Position numbers and translations under genes: made by a program. A stretch of 50,629 bases of DNA from DASRDR01 sp035550795. Lineage in GTDB: Bacteria; Methylomirabilota; Methylomirabilia; Rokubacteriales; DASRDR01. Positions 35,130 through 46,393 of the stretch are shown here, one piece after another. The stretch is taken from positions 1 through 50,629 of the forward strand of contig DASZOL010000058.1 of assembly GCA_035550795.1 (NCBI GenBank), in the 5' to 3' direction. Each line of letters opens with the position of its first letter. The stretch's first letter is position 1. The notes below the pieces were generated by a model that saw nothing but the letters and a program-made list of their open reading frames with translations, was not told where the DNA came from and searched no databases.

Positions 35130-37531
35130 ACGGACCCAAGCCGGGGTCGGCGCTGGCGGACACGTACACGGCGAGCGACATCAAGGTCCTCGAGGGCCTG
35201 GACGCCGTCCGCAAGCGGCCGGCGATGTACATCGGCGACACGGCCAGCTACGGGCTCCACCACCTCGTGTTCGAGGTCGTGGACAACTCGGTCGACGAGG
35301 CGCTGGCCGGGTTCTGCTCGAACATCCGCGTGATCCTGCACGCCGCCGACGAGAGCTGCACCGTCGTGGACGACGGGCGCGGCATCCCGGTGGACGTCCA
35401 CACCGGCACCGGCAAGTCCGCCGCGGAGGTCGTCCTCACGACGCTCCACGCCGGCGGGAAGTTTGAGAACTCGGTGTACAAGGTGTCGGGCGGGCTCCAC
35501 GGCGTGGGGGTGTCGGTCGTCAACGCCCTGTCCGAGTGGCTCGAGGTCGAGATCCGGCGGGACGGCCGCGTCTACACGCAGCGCTACGACCGCGGCAAGC
35601 CCCAGAGCGACCTCCAGGCGGGGGAGAAGGCGACCAAGCGCGGCACGACCATCCGGTTCAAGCCCGACCCGGAGATCTTCGAGATCACGACGTTCAGCTT
35701 CGACATCCTCGCGAACCGGCTCCGCGAGCTCGCCTTTCTGAACAAGGGACTCAAGATCCAGATCGAGGACGAGCGCGACGAGAAGAAGGTGACGTTCCAC
35801 TACACCGGGGGCATCCGCCAGTTCGTGGAGTACATCAACCAGAACAAGGCGCCGGTGCATCCCAAGGTCCTGTACTTCGAGGGCGGACGGGGCGACATCC
35901 AGGTCGAGGTCGCGCTCCAGTACAACGAGGGCTACCAGGAGTACGTCTTCTCCTTCGCGAACAACATCAATACCCGCGAGGGCGGATCGCACCTCACCGG
36001 CTTCCGCGCGGCCCTCACCCGGACGATCGGCGCCTACGCGCAGGCGAACGGGTATCTGAAGAGCTTCAAGGGCACGATCACCGGCGACGACGTCCGCGAG
36101 GGGCTGACCGCGGTCATCTCGGTGCGGCTGCCGGAGCCGCAGTTCGAGGGCCAGACGAAGGCCAAGCTCGGGAACAGCGAGGTGCGGGGCCTCGTCGAGT
36201 CCGTCGTCAACGACAAGCTCGCCCGGGCGTTCGAAGAGGACCCCGCGACCGCGCGGCGGATCGCCGAGAAGTGCGTGCACGCCGCCCAGGCGCGCGAGGC
36301 CGCGCGGAAGGCGCGGGAGCTCACGCGCAAGAAGGGATTCGACGGCGACAACCTGCCCGGAAAGCTGGCCGACTGCTCGGAGCGCGATCCCGCCGCGCGG
36401 GAGCTCTTCCTCGTGGAGGGCGACTCGGCCGGCGGCTCGGCCAAGCAGGGCCGGGACCGCCGGACCCAGGCGATCCTGCCGCTCCGCGGCAAGGTGATCA
36501 ACGCCGAGAAGGCGCGCTACGACAAGGTGCTCTCCCATCAGGAGATCCGGCTGCTGATCGCGGCGATGGGCACCGGGATCGGCCCGGAAGAGTTCGACGT
36601 CGCGAAGCTCCGGTACCACAAGGTCATCCTGATGACGGACGCCGACGTGGACGGCGCCCACATCCGCACGCTCCTGCTCACGTTCTTCTTCCGCCACATG
36701 GTGGCCGTGATCGAGGCGGGGCACCTCTTCATCGGGCAGCCGCCGCTGTTCAAGCTCCGGCGCGGCAAGACTGAGAAGTACCTCCTGAACGAGCGCGAGC
36801 TCGAGCAGGAGCTCCTGCTGCTGGGGACCGGGGGAGCCCAGCTCCGCCTCGGGAGCGACAAGGGGAACGGCAAGGGCCTGACCGAGGAGCGCCTCCGGCG
36901 CTTCGTCGGAGATCTCCTCGAGTTCCGGCGCCTCCGGGACCGGCTAGCCAAGCGCGGCGTGCCGGCCGAGTGGCTCGAGGCGTTCGCGCGCCACCGGCCG
37001 CTCGCCCGGAAGCGGATCTCCCGGGAGAGCCTGCTCCAGGAGATCCCCCGCGCGCTCGGGCGCCCCGACGTCGAGTTCACGGTGCGGAGCGAGATGGAGG
37101 ACGCGGTCGTGGCGGTGGGCGTCTTCGACGGCGAGGAGCGCGCGCTCAACCTGAACCTCTTCGGGTCCGGGGAGTACGGCCGGCTGATCGAGGTCTACGC
37201 CCAGATCGAGGCCGCGGACCGGCCGCCGTTCACGCTGGTCTCCGCGGGCGGCGTCGAGCGGCAGGCCGCCAGCCGCGACGCTCTCGTGGACCAGGTGTTC
37301 GCGCTCGCGCGCGAGGGCAGCAGCATCCAGCGGTACAAGGGGCTCGGCGAGATGAACCCGGAGCAGCTCTGGGAGACCACCATGAACCCGGAGACGCGCA
37401 CGCTCCTCCGGGTCTCGATGGACGATGCGATCGCCGCCGACGAGATCTTCACGAAGCTCATGGGCGATCAGGTGGAGCCCCGCCGCGACTTCATCGAGAC
37501 CCACGCGCTCGAAGCGACGATCGACGTGTAG
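35126..37531 (+). CDS. gyrB: DNA gyrase subunit B
   Basis: The 801-residue ATPase subunit of gyrase. It has the GHKL ATPase motifs (VFEVVDNSVDEALAG, VVDDGRGIPVDVH, GGLHGVGVSVVNAL), the QTK loop (EGQTKAKLGN), and the TOPRIM domain (LVEGDSAGGSAKQGRDR and MTDADVDGAHIRTLLL). Compared with short GyrB proteins it carries an insertion between TOPRIM and the C-terminal tail (~560-680, with RLGSDKGNGKGLTEERLRRF), as in proteobacterial-type GyrB. It is coupled to recF by ATGA overlap. Confidence 0.97.
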   Translation: MNGPKPGSALADTYTASDIKVLEGLDAVRKRPAMYIGDTASYGLHHLVFEVVDNSVDEALAGFCSNIRVILHAADESCTVVDDGRGIPVDVHTGTGKSAAEVVLTTLHAGGKFENSVYKVSGGLHGVGVSVVNALSEWLEVEIRRDGRVYTQRYDRGKPQSDLQAGEKATKRGTTIRFKPDPEIFEITTFSFDILANRLRELAFLNKGLKIQIEDERDEKKVTFHYTGGIRQFVEYINQNKAPVHPKVLYFEGGRGDIQVEVALQYNEGYQEYVFSFANNINTREGGSHLTGFRAALTRTIGAYAQANGYLKSFKGTITGDDVREGLTAVISVRLPEPQFEGQTKAKLGNSEVRGLVESVVNDKLARAFEEDPATARRIAEKCVHAAQAREAARKARELTRKKGFDGDNLPGKLADCSERDPAARELFLVEGDSAGGSAKQGRDRRTQAILPLRGKVINAEKARYDKVLSHQEIRLLIAAMGTGIGPEEFDVAKLRYHKVILMTDADVDGAHIRTLLLTFFFRHMVAVIEAGHLFIGQPPLFKLRRGKTEKYLLNERELEQELLLLGTGGAQLRLGSDKGNGKGLTEERLRRFVGDLLEFRRLRDRLAKRGVPAEWLEAFARHRPLARKRISRESLLQEIPRALGRPDVEFTVRSEMEDAVVAVGVFDGEERALNLNLFGSGEYGRLIEVYAQIEAADRPPFTLVSAGGVERQAASRDALVDQVFALAREGSSIQRYKGLGEMNPEQLWETTMNPETRTLLRVSMDDAIAADEIFTKLMGDQVEPRRDFIETHALEATIDV

Positions 37532-37585
37532 TGCCGCGGCGACCCGGCCGCGGCCGCCGCGCGCGGGGCGCCGCAGGAGTGCCTG

Positions 37586-41297
<3,712 letters not shown>

Positions 41298-41364
41298 GCG
41301 CGGCCTCCCCCGGGCCCGGCGCCCGCGGCGACGATGCGCAACCGCGATCGCGGTGGTGCCCCGA

Positions 41365-41393
41365 TTGACATTCGGCAGGGCAGCGCCTAGCGT
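41365..41393 (+). promoter_or_regulatory. Promoter of the small gene at 41481
   Basis: TTGACA (41365-41370), a 17-base spacer, and TAGCGT (41388-41393). The -35 box is perfect, and the -10 hexamer is identical to that before tRNA-Leu. Confidence 0.55.
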
Positions 41394-41480
41394 CGGGTCG
41401 TGGCGTTTCCCGCGCGGGTATGCCTCGTGCTCCGCGTGGACGATGCGTGCGGTTCATCTCGGTCGACGCGGAGGGTTTCC

Positions 41481-41663
41481 ATGGCAGTGAAGCTCAAGGG
41501 GCTGGTGGTGGTGGCCATGTACGTTTCACCCGGCGTGGCGGCGGGCGCCGGAGGATACGTCATCGTCAACGGAAAGCTCAAGCGCGTGCCGCCGCGCGGG
41601 CCGGCGTTCAAGCAGCTTCAGGCGGCGGTTCAGGCGGTCGCGAGCAAGCGCGGCGGGCGCTAG
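41481..41663 (+). CDS. Small hypothetical protein with a hydrophobic segment
   Basis: 60 residues. The first half, KLKGLVVVAMYVSPGVAAGAGGYV, is hydrophobic and glycine/alanine-rich; the second half is basic (LKRVPPRGPAFKQLQAAVQA). I chose the ATG at 41481 because GGAGGG lies 6 bases upstream and a good promoter precedes it by about 90 bases. The longer open frame from 41400 is low-complexity. The family is not recognised; it could be a small membrane-associated peptide. Confidence 0.5.
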   Translation: MAVKLKGLVVVAMYVSPGVAAGAGGYVIVNGKLKRVPPRGPAFKQLQAAVQAVASKRGGR

Positions 41664-41771
41664 CCCGCCGTCGTCCGTCGGGCCTGTCTGCGCCCCCTGC
41701 GCGAAGGTTCTCCGGGGGGCGTGAGCGGCGCGGGCCGGCGACGGGCCGGGTGCGCGGCGACCGCGCCGTGA

Positions 41772-41800
41772 TTGGACTATCGCGGGAACTCCTCTTAAGA
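41772..41800 (+). promoter_or_regulatory. Promoter of the tRNA-Ser/Ser/Arg cluster
   Basis: TTGGAC (41772-41777), a 17-base spacer and TTAAGA (41795-41800). It ends 8 bases before the first tRNA, as expected for a stable RNA promoter. Confidence 0.5.
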
Positions 41801-41808
41801 TCGAGCTG

Positions 41809-41894
41809 GGAGGGGTGGCCGAGCGGTTGAAGGCGCCGGTCTTGAAAACCGGAAGGCGCGAGCCTCGGGGGTTCGAATCCCTCCCCCTCCGCCA
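41809..41894 (+). tRNA. tRNA-Ser (anticodon TGA)
   Basis: Acceptor stem GGAGGGG/CCCCTCC, G discriminator, encoded CCA, a long variable arm, and anticodon loop CTTGAAA with anticodon TGA. It is the first of three tRNAs in a row. Confidence 0.95.
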
Positions 41895-41959
41895 CCCGCC
41901 CCCGGTGGTCGCCGAGTTGACAAAGGTTCCGCCCGCCCGGAAGATGGGACGCTGCGCGC

Positions 41960-42053
41960 GGAGAGGTGGCCGAGTCGGCCGAAGGCAACCGCCTGCTAAG
42001 CGGTTACCGGGTGTTGAGCCTGGTCCCGGGTTCGAATCCCGGCCTCTCCGCCA
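41960..42053 (+). tRNA. tRNA-Ser (anticodon GCT)
   Basis: Acceptor stem GGAGAGG/CCTCTCC with G discriminator and CCA; anticodon stem-loop ACCGCCTGCTAAGCGGT gives GCT. The variable arm is long, as in all serine tRNAs. Confidence 0.95.
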
Positions 42054-42073
42054 CTCCTCCGGAGCGGCTGGGC

Positions 42074-42150
42074 GCGCCCATAGCTCAGTTGGATAGAGCG
42101 TCGGACTACGAATCCGAAGGTCGCAGGTTCGAATCCTGCTGGGCGCACCA
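42074..42150 (+). tRNA. tRNA-Arg (anticodon ACG)
   Basis: Acceptor stem GCGCCCA/TGGGCGC with A discriminator and CCA. The anticodon loop CTACGAA gives ACG, whose first base becomes inosine to read CGU, CGC and CGA. It is the last intact gene before the decayed defence island and a plausible integration target. Confidence 0.95.
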
Positions 42151-42487
42151 TCCGGCTCGCCGCACTGGACGCACAGTTCTGCTTTAGACGCAGTTAGTTG
42201 CCGGACAGATCTCGGGCGACCGGTTGGCTTCCTAAGAGTGCCCGCCCGTGCCCGAAGGCGCCCCAGCATGCCGGGCAATGTGGCAAAGACAGAGCAAAGT
42301 CGTGCTCTCCCGGTGGCCGCTGTCGGCCCTGGCGGTTCCATGTGTTGGCCGCTCGATCGTGAGGCGCAGGCGGCCCCCCGTTAGACGAGGTGGAGCTGGC
42401 CACCGCAACAGTCTGGACGGCACGCCGTCGCGGAGGAGTAGCGAAGACCCTTCGGCCGGACGGCTCGTGATACAACCACGCGTGACG
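42151..42487. other. Featureless stretch after tRNA-Arg
   Basis: No reading frame here has recognisable content, and I do not find a second copy of the tRNA 3' end. It marks the edge of the decayed island. Confidence 0.35.
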
Positions 42488-42673
42488 ATGGACAGCCAGT
42501 TCTTCGAACGGCCCATCCTCAACTCGCCCTGCGAGGCCCCGGCGCGGCACTGGGAGCTGGAGTGGCTGGGGACCCACCTGGGTGCTAGGGAGGACTTCGA
42601 GCGGAAGGTCGCGCAGGCCTTCGACGAGAGGCTCGAGCGGGCTGCCGCGGCTCGACCCGTGGCGTCGGAGTGA
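42488..42673 (+). pseudogene. Restriction endonuclease/helicase remnant (type III-like R subunit, N-terminus)
   Basis: The frame opens MDSQFFERPILNSPCEAPAR followed by HWELE, the near-invariant N-terminus of large type III-like restriction helicases that travel with a Mod methyltransferase. After ~25 residues it jumps to an unrelated acidic/basic helix (HLGAREDFERKVAQAFDERL) and stops after 61 residues, whereas intact proteins have around 1000. It looks like an internal deletion that joined the first and last codons. Confidence 0.6.
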
Positions 42674-42748
42674 CACCGCCGACCCCTCCCGGATGCGTGA
42701 CAGGGCGCATCATCTGATGTACGGTTGGTGCATACGAGGAGGCCCGCC

Positions 42749-42955
42749 ATGCGCACCACGTTCAATCTCGACGACCAGCTGCTGGGCGAGGCCCAGCGCC
42801 TCACGGGTATGACCGAGCGCACCGCGCTGATCCACGAGGGGCTCCGCGCCCTCATCCAGCGGGAGAGCGCCCGGCGCCTCGGGCGACTCGGCGCCACCGA
42901 GCCGGCGCTCCGGGTGGCGCCCCGCCGGCGCGCCGGGCGCGCGAAGAGCCGGTGA
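42749..42955 (+). CDS. vapB: VapB-type antitoxin
   Basis: 68 residues. The N-terminal RTTFNLDDQLLGEAQRLTGM and RTALIHEGLRALIQRESARR form a ribbon-helix-helix-like DNA-binding domain as in VapB antitoxins; the C-terminal arginine/proline-rich tail would wrap and inhibit VapC. GAGGAGG lies 7 bases before the ATG. The stop overlaps the vapC start as GTGA, so antitoxin and toxin are translationally coupled. Confidence 0.85.
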   Translation: MRTTFNLDDQLLGEAQRLTGMTERTALIHEGLRALIQRESARRLGRLGATEPALRVAPRRRAGRAKSR

Positions 42956-43314
42956 TCCTGGTCGACACGTCCGTCTGGGTAGACCACCTCCGCTCGGGGA
43001 ACGCCACGCTGGCCGGCGAGCTCGAGGCCGGTCAGGTGCTGGTGCATCCCTTCGTCATCGGCGAGCTGGCGTGCGGGACGCTGCGGAACCGGCGTGAGGT
43101 GCTAACCCTGCTCGACCGGCTCCCGTCGGCGCCGACGGCCACGCAGGCCGAAGCGCTCGAGTTTCTGGAGCGTCGCGCGCTGATGGGCCGCGGCATCGGG
43201 TTCGTGGACGTGCACCTCTTGGCCTCCGCGGCGCTCGCCGCGCCGGCCCGCCTGTGGACCCGCGACCGGCGCCTCGCGGCGGTCGCCACCGATCTCGATC
43301 TGGCCTGGGAGTAG
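42952..43314 (+). CDS. vapC: VapC toxin, PIN-domain ribonuclease
   Basis: 120 residues with the full set of PIN-domain acids: Asp5 in ILVDTSVWVDHL, Glu38 in FVIGELACGTL, the aspartate in GIGFVDVHLLASA, and the one in LWTRDRRL. VapC toxins cut tRNA or rRNA when freed from VapB. Start is GTG, overlapping the vapB stop. The module is intact although everything around it is broken. Confidence 0.9.
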   Translation: MILVDTSVWVDHLRSGNATLAGELEAGQVLVHPFVIGELACGTLRNRREVLTLLDRLPSAPTATQAEALEFLERRALMGRGIGFVDVHLLASAALAAPARLWTRDRRLAAVATDLDLAWE

Positions 43315-43319
43315 ACGCC

Positions 43320-43879
43320 ACGGCCCGGAAAGCAAAGCCACCAGCCGGCAAGAGCGTCGAGGCCCTCCGCCACGACGAGGCCAGCGGAAGAACATCCGGA
43401 CCGCTGAGTACCAATCGGTGCTGGAGCGGGAGGCGCAGTACACGGTGCGCACCGCCTACGAGCGGCGCAACCGCGACCTCGACCCCCAGCTCGTCTGGCG
43501 TGGCAAGGACGAGCAGGACTGGAGGGACCTGGTCGTCCATGCGGCGCCGCTCTACATCCAGGAGAAGGTCCACCCGAAGGCCCTGATCGACGACCTCCTC
43601 CGCCAGACCCACGAGATCCGCTACGAGGCCGGGGGGGGACGGCTGATCTGTTCGCCGACTTCAACGGCATCCCCAAGGGCGTCGACAAGACCGAGTTCTA
43701 CCAGTACGACCAGAACTGGTCGAACCGGATGATCCTGGGCGACTCGCTCCAGGTGATGGCGAGCCTCGCCGAGCGCGAGGGGCTTCGCGGCAAGGTCCAG
43801 TGCACCTACATCGACCCGCCCTACGGCATCAAGTTCAACTCGAGCTTCCAGTGGAGCACGACCAGCCGCGACGTGAAGG
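43320..43879 (+). pseudogene. Mod-type adenine DNA methyltransferase, frameshifted N-terminal part
   Basis: Three successive frames read as one protein of the type III-like Mod family: ARKAKPPAGKSVEALRHDEA, then RKNIRTAEYQSVLEREAQYT with DPQLVWRGKDEQDWRDL, and, after a run of eight G at 43630-43637, LFADFNGIPKGVDK, NWSNRMILGDSLQVMASL and CTYIDPPYGIKFNSSFQW. The DPPY catalytic motif is present, but the gene ends 15-20 residues later, so the SAM-binding FxG motif and target-recognition domain are lost. It carries two frameshifts (near 43384 and 43635). Confidence 0.75.
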
Positions 43880-44062
43880 ATGGGAATCGCCCACATCACC
43901 GACGAGAGCGACCTCGGCGAGGTCTACGAGACCGAGCGGCATCTCCTCTACGTCGCCTGCACCCGGGCGCGCGACCATCTCCAGGTGACGGCCGTCAAGC
44001 CGGCGTCGGAGTTCCTGCAGGACCTGGGCGGCCCGGCGGCGGAGCGCAGGTCAGCGCAATAG
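43880..44062 (+). pseudogene. UvrD/Rep-type helicase C-terminal remnant
   Basis: The frame reads YETERHLLYVACTRARDHLQV followed by a short tail ending FLQDLGG. ERRLLYVA.TRAR is helicase motif VI of superfamily 1 UvrD-like enzymes, so this is the last ~50 residues of a helicase or helicase-nuclease. It joins the truncated methyltransferase directly, pointing to one deletion that removed the end of one gene and the start of the other. Confidence 0.6.
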
Positions 44063-44270
44063 GAATGGCCGGTGGACTGCGGTGCGGAACCAGGTCAACG
44101 ACGGGACTCCGGAGAAGGTCGCGATGCCGATCACCGGGCACCGGCCGCGCTTGGCGTTCAACCGTGACCACATCGCGGCGCCAGGGGACCTGAGGGCTGC
44201 GGTCACTCGGATCGCGGCGCGCGGCATGCGATCCTCCTCCCGGGATCAGCAGCGCGGCGGTGGATCCGCG
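44063..44270. other. Noncoding stretch between island remnants
   Basis: Short open frames only, without recognisable content; it lies between the helicase scar and a decayed minus-strand gene. Confidence 0.3.
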
Positions 44271-44584
44271 TCAGCGCGATCTAGGACCAGCCGCGTCCAC
44301 ACCGACGAAGATGTGCGTGACGGAGGTCATCGGATGCCAGCTGGGTACGACTCGGCGTGAGCCGAACCCGGCCACTACACCCATGCGATTGAACTTGGAG
44401 ATCGTCCCACTGTTACTGAACAGCACTGCGCTGACGTTCTCGGGCCCCGGCAGGTCGAAGAACCCGGACGGAATGACCTTCTGCCCCATCGGTGGGTGTC
44501 GACCTTGCTGGGCCTGGCCGCCAGGCGCTCCATCTCGAAGCGGAGGGCCGCCTCAGCGATCTCGGGGGACTCGTTCGCGGGCAC
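44271..44584 (-). pseudogene. Decayed gene of unknown function
   Basis: On the minus strand one frame gives ESPEIAEAALRFEMERLAA up to about 44490, and an adjacent frame then gives VIPSGFFDLPGPENVSAVLF, SNSGTISKFNRMGVVAGFGS and ends at 44271. The change of frame near 44487 and the absence of a longer protein on either side indicate a broken gene. I have an impression of a conserved hypothetical family with a FNRMG motif but cannot name it. Confidence 0.4.
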
Positions 44585-44689
44585 GGAAGCCCCTGCGGTA
44601 TGACCTGGATCATATCCCTCGGAGCCGCCCGACTGATACGTACGAACGAGAGATCACTCTCCACGCTGTCCAGTCCAAGGAGGCCTGCG

Positions 44690-46360
44690 GTGGCGAAGCG
44701 ATCTTCCCTGCCCCGGACGCTCGGAGGCGCGTGCCTGGTCCTGGGCGTCGTGATCGGCTACGGGGTGTCCCGTGGGGTGTTCGCAGCGGGACCGGCGCTG
44801 CCGACCGGACCTGGGACCGAGCCCCACGGTGCTCAGCCGATCTCCCTGACCCCCACGATCATGCGGCCCGCCTCTCCGGATCTCCTGGCCCGCGGCAAGC
44901 GCCTCTACGAGCAGCAATGCGCGGCCTGCCACGGTCCCACCGGGCAAGGCGACGGGGATGCCGCCTATCTCCTCTATCCCAAGCCCCGCGACTTCACGGC
45001 AGGCAACTTCGCGCTCTCGTCCACATGGGAGCGGGTGCCGACCGACGAGGACCTCTACCGCACGATCTCGCGCGGCATGCCCGGCTCGGCGATGCCCTCC
45101 TGGGGCCACCTCGCCGAGGAGGATCGGTGGGGCCTCGTCCACTACGTCAAGTCCTTCGTCCCGCAGCCCTGGCAGGTGCCCGCCGCCGCAGATCCGCCCC
45201 CGAGCGGCGGGAGCGGGAGAGGCCTCATCCGGGTCCCCCCCGAGCCGCCGTTCACCGCCGAGGCCCGGGCCCGCGCCCTCGAACTCTACGACGGGGCCTG
45301 CGCGGGGTGCCACGGCAAGACCGGCCGGGGCGACGGCACCGAGGAGCAGAAGGACGACAAGGGCTACCCGACGCGGCCGCGCGACCTGACGCTCGGCGTG
45401 TTCAAGGGGAGCCCTGACCCGGCCCACCTGTACCGCCGCATCCTGGCCGGGATGCCAGGGACGCCGATGCCGATGAGCGACTGGGCGTGGGGGAACGACG
45501 CCTGGCATCTCGTCCACCTCGTCCGTTCGTGGTCGAGCGACGAGCAGCGGGGCCGGGCGGAGATGCGCCGGTTCCGGGTCGTCGCCCGGCGGGTTCCGCG
45601 CGTCCCGACCCACCCGGACGACGGCGCCTGGCGTCTCGCGAGGCCGGTCAACCTCCACATGATGCCGCTCTGGTGGCGGGTGGACCGGCCCGAGGAGCTG
45701 ACGGTGCGGGCGCTCCACGACGGCAAGGAGCTGGCCCTCCTCCTTGTGTGGTCCGACTCCACGCACGACCACACCGCGATGCGCCCGCAGGACTTCCGGG
45801 ACGCGGCGGCGGTCGAGTTCGCGCTCGACCCCGATCCCCCGTTCTTCGCGATGGGCGAGACGGGCAAGTACGTGAACATCTGGATGTGGAAATCGGAGCG
45901 GCAGGCTGACCTGGAGCCGGCCTTTCAGGATCTCGAAAGAGTCTATCCGAACCTCGGGATCGACTCCTACCCGAACCTGCTCGTCTCGCCCATGGAGCAG
46001 CCCAGCGGCCGTGCCCTCACGCTCAAGTCCGATCCCACCTTCGTGACGGGCTGGGGCGCCGGCAACATCGTGTCCGACCCGACGCGGCTGAGCGCGGCCG
46101 AGGACCTGGTCGCCCAGGGCTTCGGCACGCTCTCGGGACGTCCCCGCCCCGACCAGGCGGTCGAGGCCTCCGGCGTCTGGAGCACCGGGACCTATCGCGT
46201 GGTCTTCCGGCGCACGCTGGCGGGGCGGGGCCCGCAGGCCGCCACGCTCGTCGTCGGGCGCACGGTGCCGGTGGCCTTCGCCGTCTGGAACGGGAGCGCG
46301 GGCGACCGCGACGGGAAGAAGTCGGTCACCATCTGGCAGGACCTCGTCCTCGAGCCGTAG
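44690..46360 (+). CDS. Di-haem cytochrome c fused to ethylbenzene-dehydrogenase-type gamma subunit (NXR gamma-like)
   Basis: 556 residues. A signal anchor (~10-33, TLGGACLVLGVVIGYGVS) is followed by two cytochrome c domains with CAACH at 77-81 and CAGCH at 204-208, each with a downstream GMPG methionine-ligand motif (SRGMPGSAMPSW and LAGMPGTPMPMSDW). Residues ~305-556 match the haem b-binding gamma subunit of type II DMSO-reductase-family enzymes (LHMMPLWWRV, LALLLVWSDST, GTYRVVFRRTL). It probably passes electrons from the alpha-beta pair to a membrane or soluble acceptor in the periplasm. GTG at 44690 has AAGGAGG 6 bases upstream. Confidence 0.82.
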   Translation: MAKRSSLPRTLGGACLVLGVVIGYGVSRGVFAAGPALPTGPGTEPHGAQPISLTPTIMRPASPDLLARGKRLYEQQCAACHGPTGQGDGDAAYLLYPKPRDFTAGNFALSSTWERVPTDEDLYRTISRGMPGSAMPSWGHLAEEDRWGLVHYVKSFVPQPWQVPAAADPPPSGGSGRGLIRVPPEPPFTAEARARALELYDGACAGCHGKTGRGDGTEEQKDDKGYPTRPRDLTLGVFKGSPDPAHLYRRILAGMPGTPMPMSDWAWGNDAWHLVHLVRSWSSDEQRGRAEMRRFRVVARRVPRVPTHPDDGAWRLARPVNLHMMPLWWRVDRPEELTVRALHDGKELALLLVWSDSTHDHTAMRPQDFRDAAAVEFALDPDPPFFAMGETGKYVNIWMWKSERQADLEPAFQDLERVYPNLGIDSYPNLLVSPMEQPSGRALTLKSDPTFVTGWGAGNIVSDPTRLSAAEDLVAQGFGTLSGRPRPDQAVEASGVWSTGTYRVVFRRTLAGRGPQAATLVVGRTVPVAFAVWNGSAGDRDGKKSVTIWQDLVLEP

Positions 46361-46393
46361 GACTCGGAGTGTCAACCCGGGGGAGAGAGTGCC

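Noticed and set aside
41815..42187. Open frames over the three-tRNA cluster
   Set aside because: They are translations of tRNA-Ser, tRNA-Ser and tRNA-Arg.
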